From: Alphaproteobacteria bacterium
GTDB lineage: Bacteria > Pseudomonadota > Alphaproteobacteria > Micropepsales > Micropepsaceae
Length of the DNA stretch: 64,000 nucleotides
NCBI GenBank assembly: GCA_013389115.1
Contig: JACADY010000065.1
Coordinates: 1-64,000, forward strand
Direction of reading: 5' to 3'
The notes below the pieces were generated by a model that ran no database searches, was not told the origin of the DNA, and saw only the letters and a program-made list of their open reading frames with translations. Shown here piece by piece: positions 1 through 9,163 of this stretch. Position 1 is the first letter of the stretch, and each line of letters opens with the position of its first letter. A program made the translations under genes and the position numbers.

Positions 1-36
1 ATGCGGCGTCAGGCGGGCATTCTTGTGGATGTCCAT
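1..36 (-). CDS. IS481-family transposase, N-terminal fragment
   Basis: Only the first 12 residues are present, MDIHKNARLTPH, because the gene runs off the left edge of the window. This opening, followed in known family members by an Arg-rich helix-turn-helix, is characteristic of IS481-type DDE transposases. The ATG is preceded by a GGGAGGA ribosome binding site about 4 bases upstream. Intactness of the rest cannot be judged. The family call rests on recognition of a very short sequence. Confidence 0.55.
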   Translation of the reverse strand, partial: MDIHKNARLTPH

Positions 37-100
37 TCGGTCCTCCCTTGGACACTGAAGCTTCGCAACCTCAGCTTCCTCGGTCGGGACCGAATGGACA
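1..100 (-). mobile_element. End of an IS481-family insertion sequence
   Basis: The window begins inside an insertion sequence. The minus strand carries the first codons of a transposase (1-36) preceded by a purine-rich ribosome binding site (41-47 on the plus strand reads tcctccc). The outer end most likely lies near 100, where the minus strand reads TGTCCATTCGGTCC, consistent with the TGT-type inverted-repeat tips of IS481 elements. The boundary is inferred because the other end is outside the window, so no target duplication can be checked. Its edge is about 37 bp upstream of ubiE. Confidence 0.6.
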
Positions 101-136
101 ACCTACTGAAAGCTCACAGCTAGTCTGCGCGCCGTC

Positions 137-904
137 ATGAGCGAAAACACACCCCCTGAACCCACGACCCATTTCGGCTTCAAGGACGTCAAGGAATCCG
201 ACAAGGCGCGGATGGTGGGACGCATCTTCTCGACCGTCGCAAAGCGCTATGATCTCATGAATGACCTCATGAGCGCCGGCGTGCATCGGCTTTGGAAGGG
301 TGCCTTTGTCGATTGGCTCGCGCCGCGGCCCGGTCTTGACTATTTGGATGTGGCAGGGGGAACGGGCGATATCGGCTTTCGCATTCTTGAGCGGATCGAG
401 GGGCGCGGTGTGCCTTCGATCATCGTCTGCGACATCAATGCGGACATGCTCGCGGTCGGGCGCGAGCGTGCGCAGACAAGAAAGGGCGGCGGCGATCTTG
501 AATGGGTTGCAGGCGATGCAGAGCGGCTGCCCCTGCCCGATGCCAGCGTCGATGTCTATACGATCGCGTTCGGTATCCGCAATGTCACCCATATCGATCG
601 GGCCTTGCGGGAGGCGGCACGGGTGCTGAAGCCTGGTGGTCGCTTCATGTGCCTTGAATTCTCGCGTGTCGATGTGCCTTGGCTCGATCAGCTCTATGAA
701 CGCTGGTCATTCGATGTCATCCCCGAAATCGGCGCGCGCATCACGGATGACCGGGAGGCCTATGTCTATCTCGTCGAGAGCATCCGGCGCTTTCCCGACC
801 AGCGCCGGTTTGCGGGGATGATCGCTAATGCCGGATTGTCCCAGGTGAAGGTGCGGAATTTGAGCGGCGGCATCGCGGCCATCCATTCCGCCTGGAAGAT
901 CTGA
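137..904 (+). CDS. ubiE: UbiE, C-methyltransferase of ubiquinone/menaquinone biosynthesis
   Basis: 255 residues, the usual length for UbiE. It transfers a methyl group from S-adenosylmethionine to the polyprenyl-benzoquinol ring in quinone synthesis, in the cytoplasm or at the inner membrane face. Visible signatures are FGFKDV near the N-terminus, [13 protein letters not shown], the SAM-binding loop [10 protein letters not shown] around residue 72, and the family motif FGIRNVTH around residue 142. ubiB starts 4 bases after the stop, so the two are almost certainly co-transcribed. The start at 137 has no clear ribosome binding site. The IS element ends about 37 bp upstream, so the native promoter may be displaced. 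Confidence 0.95.
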   Translation: MSENTPPEPTTHFGFKDVKESDKARMVGRIFSTVAKRYDLMNDLMSAGVHRLWKGAFVDWLAPRPGLDYLDVAGGTGDIGFRILERIEGRGVPSIIVCDINADMLAVGRERAQTRKGGGDLEWVAGDAERLPLPDASVDVYTIAFGIRNVTHIDRALREAARVLKPGGRFMCLEFSRVDVPWLDQLYERWSFDVIPEIGARITDDREAYVYLVESIRRFPDQRRFAGMIANAGLSQVKVRNLSGGIAAIHSAWKI

Positions 905-908
905 GCCC

Positions 909-2486
909 ATGTTCCTGGTACTGCGCGACGGTTTTCGGCTTTTTACCATGGCGCGCGTGCTGTCGCGGCACGATGCCTTGCTGCCCGCCGAGGCAATGGA
1001 CCAGTTGCCGGCCGGCGCCAAGATCGTGCGCGGCGTTTTCAAGCTTCTCGGGCGCGACCGGTCGCAAGGCTTGCGTCCGGGCCAGCGGTTGGCCGCAGCG
1101 CTCTCGGCCCTTGGTCCCAGCCATATCAAGCTCGGTCAGTTTCTTGCCACGCGATCGGACATCCTGGGGGCCGAGGTCGCGGGCGATCTCTCTTCGCTTC
1201 AGGATGATGTCGCACCCTTCAGCATGGAAAGTGCTCGCGCAGCGGTCGCGGAGGCCTTCGGCGCGCCCGTCGAAGCCCTCTTCACGCGCTTTGATCCGCC
1301 CATTGCCGCTGCCTCCATCGCGCAGGTGCATCCGGCCGAAATGCTGCTTCCCGACGGCGGAACCCAGCGCGTTGCCGTCAAGATCCTCAGGCCTGAAATC
1401 GAAGCCGAGTTCGCGCGCGACCTCTCCGCCTTTGCCCTTGCGGCAAGGCTTGCAGCGCGCTTTGGCGGCGATGAGGCGCGACGGCTTCGCCCGCTTGAGA
1501 TTATCCAGCTTCTCAAGCGCAGCGTGGCGCTCGAACTCGATCTGCGCTTCGAGGCCGCGGCGGCATCCGAGATGGCGGAGAACACGCTCCGCGACGGCGA
1601 TTTCCGCGTACCGCGCATCGTGTGGGAACGCACGGCACCGCGCGTGCTCACGAGCGAATGGGTCGAGGGCATCAAACTCTCCGACAAACCCGCCCTCCTC
1701 GCCGCCGGACGCGATCTGCCCGCCATCGCGCGTCAAGTGGTTCAGCATTTCCTGCGCCATGCCCTGCGCGACGGGTTCTTTCACGCCGATATGCATCCCG
1801 GCAATCTCTTCATCGATGAGACGGGGAAACTGACAGCAGTCGATTTCGGCATCATGGGGCGGCTCGACCTGCGGATGCGGCGTTTCATGGCCGATACGCT
1901 GCACGGCTTTCTCACGCGCGACTACCGCCGAATCGCACAGGTGCATTTCGATGTCGGCTTCGTGCCACCACATCACGCGATCGAGGATTTCGCGCAGGCC
2001 CTGCGCTCGGTCGGCGAAGCCGTGTTCGGGCGGCCGTCCGAACAGATCTCCATGGCACGGCTGCTCGCCCAATTGTTCGAAATCACACGCTTGTTCGACA
2101 TGAAAGCGCAGCCCCAGCTCGTGCTCTTGCAAAAGACGATGGTGGTCGTCGAAGGGGTGGCGCGCGATCTTGATCCCCATTTCAACATGTGGGAAACGGC
2201 GCGGCCCGTCATCGAACAATGGATGACCGACCGGCTGGGGCCCGAACAACGCTTGCGCGACGCCGCGGAGGGCGTGACGGCGTTCGGCAGGGTGGTTGCA
2301 AACCTGCCAAAGGCCGCGCAGAATCTTGAAGCCTTGGCGGAAATGACCACGGAAGGCGGGTTTCGTTTACACCCCGAAACGACCAAGGCGCTGGCTGAGG
2401 CCGAAGCGCAGGCCAATCTCCCCGTGCGCGCCGCGATCTGGATCGGGGCGGCGGCCCTGGCCGTGATCGCGCTCGCTCAAATCTAG
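909..2486 (+). CDS. ubiB: UbiB, ABC1/ADCK-type kinase-like ubiquinone biosynthesis protein
   Basis: 525 residues. UbiB is an atypical protein-kinase-like ATPase that supports ubiquinone synthesis at the inner membrane. The hallmark KxGQ motif is present (KLGQ at residues 74-77), as are the invariant Ala/Lys nucleotide-binding region (VAVKILRP), the catalytic-loop equivalent HADMHPGN and the metal-binding DFG (AVDFGIMGRL). A hydrophobic C-terminal segment of about 17 residues (AAIWIGAAALAVIALA) is the expected membrane anchor. It lies directly after ubiE in an operon-like pair. It ends at an ordinary TAG stop, which matters for reading the coaBC lesion nearby. Confidence 0.95.
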   Translation: MFLVLRDGFRLFTMARVLSRHDALLPAEAMDQLPAGAKIVRGVFKLLGRDRSQGLRPGQRLAAALSALGPSHIKLGQFLATRSDILGAEVAGDLSSLQDDVAPFSMESARAAVAEAFGAPVEALFTRFDPPIAAASIAQVHPAEMLLPDGGTQRVAVKILRPEIEAEFARDLSAFALAARLAARFGGDEARRLRPLEIIQLLKRSVALELDLRFEAAAASEMAENTLRDGDFRVPRIVWERTAPRVLTSEWVEGIKLSDKPALLAAGRDLPAIARQVVQHFLRHALRDGFFHADMHPGNLFIDETGKLTAVDFGIMGRLDLRMRRFMADTLHGFLTRDYRRIAQVHFDVGFVPPHHAIEDFAQALRSVGEAVFGRPSEQISMARLLAQLFEITRLFDMKAQPQLVLLQKTMVVVEGVARDLDPHFNMWETARPVIEQWMTDRLGPEQRLRDAAEGVTAFGRVVANLPKAAQNLEALAEMTTEGGFRLHPETTKALAEAEAQANLPVRAAIWIGAAALAVIALAQI

Positions 2487-2610
2487 GACGCAGTTTTCGG
2501 CACGATGCTTTAGACTCACACCACCGTGAAGACGGAAACCACATACCGGATGCGTTAAACTTCCCGTGCTGGGGCACCACGCTCAACAATTTTGATTGGA
2601 GCTGCTACCC

Positions 2611-3132
2611 ATGAAGAAGACTCACCTGGCCCTTGCCCTTGGTGGAACGGCGGCCGTTGCCATGCTCGTCGCGGGGATCGCCTTTGCCGATCCGCCGCAT
2701 CGCGGCCGCGGTCCCCACATGGATATGGGCGGACGGATCACCGAGCGCTTCGCGGAAGTCGATGCCGACAAGAACGGGGTCGTCACGAAAGCGGAGGTCG
2801 ATGCCGCACGCGCGGCGCGCTTTGCCGAGACCGATACCGACAAGGACGGCAAGATCAGCCGCGAAGAATTCGACGCGCATATCGAAAAGCAGGAAAAGGA
2901 ACGCCGGGACCGGATGTTCTCGATGCTTGATGACAATGAGGACGGATCGCTCACGCCCGACGAGCAGGGCATGCGCGACGAAAAAGGCCTCATGCGCTTT
3001 GATACCGACAACAACGGCGAAGTGACGAAGGCCGAACTCGATGCCGGCATGGCCAAGCTGCGCGATCGCGGACCCGGACATGGACCGCGCGACGGCATGG
3101 GTCCCAAGGGCGGGACGCCCGATCCCCAGTAA
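2611..3132 (+). CDS. Exported EF-hand calcium-binding protein
   Basis: 173 residues. The N-terminus (MKKTHLALALGGTAAVAML) is a signal peptide with a likely cleavage after AFA near residue 26, so the protein is probably periplasmic. Four EF-hand-like loops are visible: DADKNGVVTKAE (51-62), DTDKDGKISREE (75-86), DDNEDGSLTPDE (107-118) and DTDNNGEVTKAE (131-142), most with the expected Asp/Asn at positions 1, 3 and 5 and acidic residue at 12. The C-terminus is Gly/Pro/Arg-rich. A TTG at 2596 is in frame, but the ATG at 2611 gives a clean signal peptide. A strong terminator follows, so it is monocistronic. The target or function is unknown; calcium sensing or buffering is inferred. Confidence 0.85.
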   Translation: MKKTHLALALGGTAAVAMLVAGIAFADPPHRGRGPHMDMGGRITERFAEVDADKNGVVTKAEVDAARAARFAETDTDKDGKISREEFDAHIEKQEKERRDRMFSMLDDNEDGSLTPDEQGMRDEKGLMRFDTDNNGEVTKAELDAGMAKLRDRGPGHGPRDGMGPKGGTPDPQ

Positions 3133-3157
3133 GCCCTCCGATCCCTCCCCTTGCCTC

Positions 3158-3187
3158 AAGGCCGCCTCTCCCCCAGAGGCGGCCTTT
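3158..3187 (+). terminator. Rho-independent terminator after the EF-hand gene
   Basis: AAGGCCGCCTCT (3158-3169) pairs with AGAGGCGGCCTT (3175-3186) across a short C-rich loop, followed by a run of T. The stem is about 11 GC-rich base pairs. It lies 26 bases after the EF-hand stop codon and upstream of the coaBC promoter. Confidence 0.9.
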
Positions 3188-3240
3188 TTCCGCCGCCTCG
3201 AGGGGATGTAATCCAGCCCATCGGGCCAGGCACAGACCTA

Positions 3241-3269
3241 TTTACATTGCGAGCGCGTAAATCTATATA
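3241..3269 (+). promoter_or_regulatory. Predicted sigma-70 promoter of coaBC
   Basis: TTTACA (3241-3246) and TATATA (3264-3269) are separated by exactly 17 bases, a near-consensus housekeeping promoter. The ATG of coaBC follows at 3303, giving a leader of roughly 27 bases. ATTTAC and GTAAAT form an inverted repeat with an 11-base spacer over the -35 region, so a regulator could bind here, though this may be coincidence. Confidence 0.65.
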
Positions 3270-3302
3270 TTTCCCGTCCAATTTTGCACGAATGGATTGG
3301 CC

Positions 3303-4514
3303 ATGCTCAATGGCAAGCGAATTCTTCTTGTCGTCGCGGGCGGTATCGCCGCCTACAAAAGCCTCGATCTCGTCCGCCGACTGAGGGAACGGGGCGCCAG
3401 TGTGCGAGCCATTCTCACCGAAGCCGGCGCTCAGTTCATCACGCCGCTTTCGCTCTCAAGCCTCACCGAAGCGAAAGTCTATCAAGACATCTTCAACCTG
3501 ACCGACGAAGCGGAGATGGGGCATATTCAACTCTCGCGCGATGCCGATCTGCTCATCGTTGCGCCCGCGACCGCCGATCTCATCGCCAAGATGGCGCACG
3601 GCCTTGCCAATGATCTGGCCTCGACCGCGCTTCTTGCCACCGACAAAAAAGTGCTGATCGCGCCGGCGATGAATGTGCGGATGTGGCAGCACAGCGCCAC
3701 CCAGCGCAACATCGCGACGCTCGCGGCCGATGGTGTTCATCTCGTCGGACCCAATGAGGGCGACATGGCGTGCGGCGAATTTGGTCCGGGGCGGATGGCC
3801 GAGCCCTAGGAGATCATCGCGGCGGCAGAAGCGATCCTGTCCCGGGCGCAGCTTCTTTCAGGGCTTCGCGCGCTTGTTACAGCCGGACCCACCTATGAGC
3901 CCCTCGACCCCGTGCGCTTCATCGCCAATCGTTCCTCAGGGAAACAGGGCTTTGCGATCGCGGGTGCCCTTGCAGCGCTTGGCGCAGCAACGACGCTCGT
4001 CTCGGGGCCGACCGCGCTCGCTTCCCCCGCCAGGGTCAAGATCGTCCGGGTGGAGACCGCACGCGAGATGCTGGCCGCTTGCGAAGCCGCGCTTCCCGCC
4101 GATGTCGCCGTCATGGCCGCGGCGGTCGCCGACTGGCGCCCCGAAACGCCCGCAAACCAGAAGCTCAAGAAGCTGGCCGAAGCCGAACCGCAGATCCGGC
4201 TTGCCGAAAACCCAGACATTCTGGCGACACTTGGCCATGCCGGCGCGCGACGACCGCGTCTGCTCATCGGCTTTGCCGCCGAAACGGAAAACGTCATCGC
4301 GCATGCGAAAGACAAGCTCTCGCGAAAGGGATGCGACTGGATCATCGCGAACGATGTCTCGCCCGCGCTTGGCGTCATGGGGGGCGAGAACAACACCGTG
4401 CATCTCGTTCGCGCGGAAGGCGAAGAGCACTGGCCGCACATGTCCAAGGGCGATGTCGCCACACGGCTCGCGGACCGGATCGCGGCCGCGCTGGGGCGCA
4501 AGGTGGCGGCATGA
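3303..4514 (+). pseudogene. coaBC: coaBC, bifunctional pantothenate-cysteine ligase/decarboxylase with an in-frame TAG
   Basis: CoaBC joins 4'-phosphopantothenate to cysteine (CoaB) and decarboxylates the product to 4'-phosphopantetheine (CoaC) in coenzyme A synthesis. The CoaC half (from 3303) has AGGIAAYKS, the PAMN segment (APAMNVRMW) and the active-site Cys region (MACGEFGPGRM). The CoaB half has [22 protein letters not shown] and the KLKK lysine. Both lie in one frame, but codon 3807-3809 is TAG, just after GPGRMAEP. Without it the product would be about 403 residues, the normal length. The next GTG (3912) would cut off the CoaB nucleotide-binding start; a CTG at 3837 would retain it. 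This is either a nonsense mutation, a sequence error, readthrough, or a split gene. dut overlaps the stop. Confidence 0.85.
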
Positions 4515-4951
4515 TCGTTTCCTATCAACGCCTTGAACATGCCGACGGGATCCCAGCACCCGCCTATCACAGTCGCGGCGCCGCGGGGCTTGACCTTTGC
4601 GCGGCAGTGGATGCGCCTGTGACGCTGGCGCCGGGGGAGTGGCGGCTCATTCCCACAGGTTTCGCGCTTGCGATCCCCGAAGGGTTCGAAGGGCAGGTAC
4701 GGCCGCGATCGGGCCTTGCATCCAAGCACGGCGTCACGCTGGCCAATTCGCCGGGCACGATCGACTGGGACTATCGAGGCGAGGTCAAGGTCAACCTCAT
4801 CAATCTGGGGCGCGAGCCCTTCACCCTTTCGCGCGGCGAGCGCATCGCGCAGCTCGTCATAGCGCCCGTCGTTCACGCGCTTTTGAGAGAAGCCTCAAGC
4901 CTCCCCGAAACGGAACGCGGCACGGGCGGCTTTGGCTCGACAGGGCGGTGA
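4511..4951 (+). CDS. dut: Deoxyuridine 5'-triphosphate nucleotidohydrolase (dUTPase)
   Basis: 146 residues, typical of trimeric bacterial dUTPase, which hydrolyses dUTP to dUMP and diphosphate and keeps uracil out of DNA. The conserved motifs are present in order: AGLDLCAA (motif 1), [10 protein letters not shown] (motif 2), [11 protein letters not shown] (motif 3, with the catalytic Asp), RIAQLVI (motif 4) and the C-terminal GTGGFGSTG (motif 5). The ATG overlaps the coaBC stop in an ATGA arrangement, which makes translational coupling likely. If the coaBC TAG is real, ribosomes would not reach dut by coupling from coaC. Confidence 0.96.
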   Translation: MIVSYQRLEHADGIPAPAYHSRGAAGLDLCAAVDAPVTLAPGEWRLIPTGFALAIPEGFEGQVRPRSGLASKHGVTLANSPGTIDWDYRGEVKVNLINLGREPFTLSRGERIAQLVIAPVVHALLREASSLPETERGTGGFGSTGR

Positions 4952-4960
4952 GAGGCGCAG

Positions 4961-5410
4961 ATGCTGAGACTGTCCAAGAAAATGATGCTGGCACTCGAAG
5001 CGGTGGTCGATATCGCCGTCAATGCGCGGCCCGATCCCGTACAGTCCAAGGAGATCACGGATCGCCAAGGGATTCCGCAGCGCTATCTTGAGCAGATCAT
5101 GCAGGCGCTCGTCCATGCCGGTATCCTCAAAGGTGTGCGCGGCCCGCGTGGCGGCTATCGCCTGGCCAAGGAAAGGCGGCGCATCACCGTCGCGGAAGTC
5201 GTGCATGTCGTCGCCGAACTGGAAGCCAGTTCCGAGCCACCTCTGACGCAGACCTCTCCCATCGGCGAAAAGGTCGTCAAGCCGATGATCGAGCGCTTTC
5301 ATCACGAGTTGATGGAGCGGCTCTCGACGGTCACGATCGAAGACCTCTGCAACGAGGTTCAGGCCGCGGCAATTCCCGCGACCGCCAAAAGCATGGACTT
5401 TACGATTTAA
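4961..5410 (+). CDS. Rrf2-family transcriptional regulator, cysK-linked
   Basis: 149 residues with the winged-helix Rrf2 fold: [19 protein letters not shown] at the start, a recognition region [33 protein letters not shown], and ITVAEVV after the wing. IscR, NsrR and RirA carry three cysteines near residues 90-110 for an Fe-S cluster. Here only one Cys is visible (EDLCNEV, about residue 131), so this member probably binds no cluster. It starts 9 bases after dut and is followed 65 bases later by cysK. CymR of Firmicutes is a cluster-free Rrf2 regulator of cysteine metabolism that uses CysK as a partner; a similar role here is inferred from context only. Confidence 0.85.
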   Translation: MLRLSKKMMLALEAVVDIAVNARPDPVQSKEITDRQGIPQRYLEQIMQALVHAGILKGVRGPRGGYRLAKERRRITVAEVVHVVAELEASSEPPLTQTSPIGEKVVKPMIERFHHELMERLSTVTIEDLCNEVQAAAIPATAKSMDFTI

Positions 5411-5475
5411 CGGTCCGTCCGCCTCTCGCATCCCGCGGGCGGCGCACAGAGAAGTCAAGGAGGCCAGGAGGTTCC

Positions 5476-6444
5476 ATGAGCAGCACCGAAATGCACAAGC
5501 CAGGCCGGGGGCGCATTTATGACTCCATCATCGACACCATCGGCGATACGCCGCTTGTCCGTATCCCACGGCTGAGGGCGCAGGCGGGCGCGAGCGCGGA
5601 CATCCTGCTCAAACTCGAGTTCTTCAATCCCATCGCCAGCGTCAAGGACCGCATCGGCGTTTCGATGATCGAGGCGCTGGAGGCGCAGGGAAAACTCATT
5701 CCCGGCAAGAGCGTCATCGTCGAACCGACAAGCGGCAATACAGGCATCGCGCTTGCCTTTGTCGCAGCCGCCAAAGGCTATCGCCTCATCCTTGTCATGC
5801 CCGAAACGATGTCGGTCGAGCGGCGCAAGATGCTCCTTCTGCTGGGCGCTGAGCTTGAGCTCACTGAAGGCGCAAAGGGTATGCGCGGCGCCATCGCCCG
5901 GGCGAAGGAACTGATGGAAAAGATCCCGAATGCGATCATCCCGCAGCAGTTCGAGAACCCGGCGAACCCCGCCATTCACCGCAAGACGACAGCGGAGGAA
6001 ATCTGGAACGATACCGAGGGCAAGGTCGATGCGGTCGTCTCGGGCATCGGCACCGGCGGCACTATCACGGGCGTCGGCGAAGTGCTCAAGGCGCGCAAGC
6101 CCAGCGTTAAGATGATCGCGGTCGAGCCGGAAGATTCCGCCGTCCTCTCCGGCCGCCAGCCCGGCCCACACAAGATCCAAGGCATTGGCGCGGGGTTCGT
6201 GCCGGGCATCCTCAACACATCCGTAATCGATGAAATCATCACCATCTCCAACGAAACCGCGTTCGACTATGCCCGGCGCGCCGCACGCATGGAGGGCATT
6301 CCCTGCGGCATCTCGAGCGGCGCGGCCATCGCGGCGGCATTGGAGTTGGGTACCCGCCCCGACATGGCGGGCAAGACCATCGTCGTCATCATCCCCTCCT
6401 TCGCCGAGCGCTATCTCTCAACGGCGCTGTTCGAGGGGTTGTGA
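5476..6444 (+). CDS. cysK: Cysteine synthase A (O-acetylserine sulfhydrylase)
   Basis: 322 residues. It is a PLP enzyme that makes L-cysteine from O-acetylserine and sulfide. [11 protein letters not shown] contains the Schiff-base Lys, [11 protein letters not shown] is the substrate-binding loop, GTGGTITG binds the PLP phosphate and CGISSGAA is the second phosphate/pyridine site. A strong ribosome binding site (AGGAGG) precedes the ATG. The Rrf2 regulator is immediately upstream and the MoeB/ThiF gene overlaps the stop (GTGA), so sulfur assimilation and sulfur-carrier activation are probably expressed together. Confidence 0.96.
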   Translation: MSSTEMHKPGRGRIYDSIIDTIGDTPLVRIPRLRAQAGASADILLKLEFFNPIASVKDRIGVSMIEALEAQGKLIPGKSVIVEPTSGNTGIALAFVAAAKGYRLILVMPETMSVERRKMLLLLGAELELTEGAKGMRGAIARAKELMEKIPNAIIPQQFENPANPAIHRKTTAEEIWNDTEGKVDAVVSGIGTGGTITGVGEVLKARKPSVKMIAVEPEDSAVLSGRQPGPHKIQGIGAGFVPGILNTSVIDEIITISNETAFDYARRAARMEGIPCGISSGAAIAAALELGTRPDMAGKTIVVIIPSFAERYLSTALFEGL

Positions 6445-7220
6445 GCCTCAGTGATGAACAGGCCGAGCGCTATGCCCGGCACCTGATCCTGCGGGAGATC
6501 GGCGGCGCGGGCCAGCGACGGCTGCTCGATGCGCGGGTGCTGATCATCGGGGCGGGGGGACTTGGCAGCCCCGCCCTCCTTTATCTTGCGGCCGCGGGCG
6601 TCGGCACGATCGGCATTGTCGATGCCGACACGGTCAGCCTCTCCAATCTCCAGCGCCAGATCGCACACGGTACAGGCGATCTGGGGCGGCCCAAGGTCGA
6701 GAGCGCGGCGCGGGCTGCGCTGAACATCAATCCCGATATCACGATCGAGGCCAATCCCGTCCGGCTCGATGCCGCCAACGCCGCGGCGATCATCGGGCGC
6801 TATGACATCGTTGCGGATGGCTGCGATAATTTCGAGACACGGTTTCTCATCAACGATGTCTGCTTTCGCCTTGGCAAGACGCTCGTCTCGGCGGCGGTCG
6901 GCGAATTCGATGCGCAGATCGCCACCTATAAGGCGCATCAGCGGGCAGCGGATGGCGGGCAGCTTTACCCTTGCTATCGCTGTCTTTTTCCGCATCCGCC
7001 CGAGCCGGGCACGGTTCCCACCTGCACGGAAGCGGGTGTCATCGGCGCCCTTACCGGCGTTGCAGGATCGCTTCAGGCGCTCGAGGTTATCAAGGAGATC
7101 ACGGGCGCGGGGACGAGCCTTGCGGGGCGGCTGTTGCTGTTCGACGGGCTTGGCATGCAGGCGCGCACCGTGACGCTGAAACCCGATCCAAACTGCCCGC
7201 TCTGTGCGATGCCAAATTAG
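6441..7220 (+). CDS. moeB: MoeB/ThiF-family sulfur-carrier adenylyltransferase
   Basis: 259 residues. Members adenylate the C-terminal Gly-Gly of MoaD or ThiS for molybdopterin or thiazole sulfur transfer. The nucleotide-binding [19 protein letters not shown] motif, the DxDxVxxSNLQRQ stretch ([13 protein letters not shown]), the catalytic-region Asp ([11 protein letters not shown]) and two zinc CxxC pairs (CYRC near residue 180, CPLC near the C-terminus) are all present. There is no rhodanese domain, which fits the MoeB/ThiF type rather than the MOCS3 type. The GTG start overlaps the cysK stop. The choice between MoeB and ThiF cannot be made from the sequence; MoeB is the usual name for this length and architecture. 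Confidence 0.88.
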   Translation: MSLSDEQAERYARHLILREIGGAGQRRLLDARVLIIGAGGLGSPALLYLAAAGVGTIGIVDADTVSLSNLQRQIAHGTGDLGRPKVESAARAALNINPDITIEANPVRLDAANAAAIIGRYDIVADGCDNFETRFLINDVCFRLGKTLVSAAVGEFDAQIATYKAHQRAADGGQLYPCYRCLFPHPPEPGTVPTCTEAGVIGALTGVAGSLQALEVIKEITGAGTSLAGRLLLFDGLGMQARTVTLKPDPNCPLCAMPN

Positions 7221-7288
7221 GACGAGCGGACGCTGGCGTTTCCAGGGACACGCGGTAGTATCGCCACCCTCTTTGGAGCCCGAACCCT

Positions 7289-9163
7289 TTGACCGCCGCG
7301 ACACCCTTCGCGCGTGCGCGTAAGCGCCGCCCTAAACCCGGCCCTGAGGGCAACCTCGAATCGGGGGAGGCACTGCCCGAAGTCACGGCCGCCTTACGCC
7401 CGCCGGGAGAGCCTTTCGCGTTCCTCGCCTTCATGGTGCGCACGCATTTTCCGGGCGCGGTCGCCCTCATGGTTCTGCTTGCAGGGGCCGCCACAGCCAT
7501 CGAAGCGCTTGCGCCCTTCGTGCTTGGCCGGCTCATCAACAGCGTGACCTTCGCCGCCGCCAATCCGGGCGCAGCATCCAGTTTTCCGGTCGTGCAATGG
7601 TTCCTTGGCCTTGGCGCCGTGTGGCTTTCATCCTCATTCCTCTACCGCGCCTTCGAAGCCGTCGACATCTATATAAGCCCGCGCATGCGCGGTCTCGCGC
7701 AGAAATATCTCTTCACCTATCTGCTGGGACACTCGCCGCGCTATTTCCAAGAAAATTTCGCGGGCAAGATCGGACAAAAGGTGAAGCAGGCGGGACAGGC
7801 GACCGTCGGGCTGCTCAACATCCTTTCCTTCGATACGACGCGCATCATCGTCTTGATGCTGGCGGGCGGCGTGCTGCTTTATCTGCAGAACCCCTTCTAC
7901 GCGGCAGTGCTGGGCCTGTGGTCAGCGCTCTATCTTGTCATCGTCACCTGGCTTGCCCGGCGCTGCGTCACCTTGTCGAAGGCATTTTCCGAAGAGGTTT
8001 CAACCTCGACCGGACGGCTCATCGATGCCATCACCAATGCCGATCTCGTGCGCGCCTTCGCCCGCGCCGTGTTCGAGCGGCGCTTCATCTCGGTCTTCCT
8101 TGCGCAGGAGATGAACGCCTCGCAGCGCCTGCGCTGGTTCTTGATCCTGATGCGCTTCTTCATGGCGAGCGCGATGCTGATCCTGCAACTGGGGCTCATC
8201 TGGCTTGCCATCACCGACACGCTGTCTGGCGCTTTGAGCGTCGGCGCGTTCACGATGGTCTTCTTCCTTGGCAACATGATCGCGCGCAGCGTGCAGGAAC
8301 TTTCCTATCGCCTGCTCGATTTCTTCGAACAGCTGGGCACGCTGGCCGAGGGATTGACGCTTGTCACGCAGCCGCATGAAATCGTCGATGCGGCCGGCGC
8401 AAAGCCCCTTGCGGTCACGCATGGCGCCATCGAATTCCGCGGCATCGCCTTCAGTCATCATGACGGGCACAAGGTGTTCGACGGACTTTCCCTTACAATC
8501 CGGCCGGGGGAAAAGGTGGGGCTTGTGGGAAAGTCCGGCGCGGGCAAGTCGACCCTGATCAAATTGCTGCGCCGGCAATTCGAGCCACAGGCGGGCGAAA
8601 TCCTGATCGATGGACAGAATATCCAACAGGTGACCTGGGATTCGCTCAACGAAGCGATCGCGGAGGTGCCGCAGCTTCCCGGCGTTTTCCACCGGCCCGT
8701 GCGCGACAATATCCGCTATGCGCGGCCCGATGCGCCGCAAGGGGAAGTCGTGCGCGCGGCGCGCGATGCCCATGCGCATGATTTCATCATCAAGCGCGCC
8801 GAGGGCTATGACACGATCGTGGGCGAGCAGGGCATCAAGCTTTCGGGCGGGGAGCGCCAGCGGGTCGCGATCGCACGGGCGCTTGTCAAGGATGCGAAGA
8901 TCCTGGTGCTGGATGAAGCGACGTCGTCGCTCGATTCTGAATCCGAGCATCTGATCCAGGAAGCGCTGTGGCGGCTGATGGAGGGGAGAACCGTGATCGC
9001 GATCGCGCACCGGCTCTCGACCATCGCGACCATGGACCGGATCGTCTATCTCGAGGCCGGACGCATCATCGAGGAAGGCAGCCACCACGACCTGCTCGCG
9101 CGCAACGGCCCTTACGCACAACTCTGGAACCGCCAGATGGGCGGCTTCATCGACGCAGGGTGA
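7289..9163 (+). CDS. ABC exporter, fused membrane and ATPase domains
   Basis: 624 residues. The N-terminal half has a hydrophilic lead of about 50 residues and then about six membrane segments (for example VALMVLLAGAATAIEALAPFVLG and IIVLMLAGGVLLYLQ). The C-terminal half is an ATPase with Walker A GLVGKSGAGKST (about 412), signature LSGGERQRVAIARAL, Walker B ILVLDEATSSLD and switch His (AHRLS). This is the half-transporter layout of MsbA/MdlB-type exporters, which work as dimers; the substrate is unknown. The start is TTG at 7289 with TTGGAG about 11 bases upstream. The 3' end overlaps the convergent P-type ATPase gene by 17 bp. Confidence 0.9.
   Translation: MTAATPFARARKRRPKPGPEGNLESGEALPEVTAALRPPGEPFAFLAFMVRTHFPGAVALMVLLAGAATAIEALAPFVLGRLINSVTFAAANPGAASSFPVVQWFLGLGAVWLSSSFLYRAFEAVDIYISPRMRGLAQKYLFTYLLGHSPRYFQENFAGKIGQKVKQAGQATVGLLNILSFDTTRIIVLMLAGGVLLYLQNPFYAAVLGLWSALYLVIVTWLARRCVTLSKAFSEEVSTSTGRLIDAITNADLVRAFARAVFERRFISVFLAQEMNASQRLRWFLILMRFFMASAMLILQLGLIWLAITDTLSGALSVGAFTMVFFLGNMIARSVQELSYRLLDFFEQLGTLAEGLTLVTQPHEIVDAAGAKPLAVTHGAIEFRGIAFSHHDGHKVFDGLSLTIRPGEKVGLVGKSGAGKSTLIKLLRRQFEPQAGEILIDGQNIQQVTWDSLNEAIAEVPQLPGVFHRPVRDNIRYARPDAPQGEVVRAARDAHAHDFIIKRAEGYDTIVGEQGIKLSGGERQRVAIARALVKDAKILVLDEATSSLDSESEHLIQEALWRLMEGRTVIAIAHRLSTIATMDRIVYLEAGRIIEEGSHHDLLARNGPYAQLWNRQMGGFIDAG

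Noticed and set aside
3807-3809. TAG in coaBC read as pyrrolysine, selenocysteine or a reassigned codon
   Set aside because: TAG is used as a normal stop by ubiB, moeB and other genes in the window; selenocysteine uses TGA; and no reason for pyrrolysine at this non-catalytic position is apparent.
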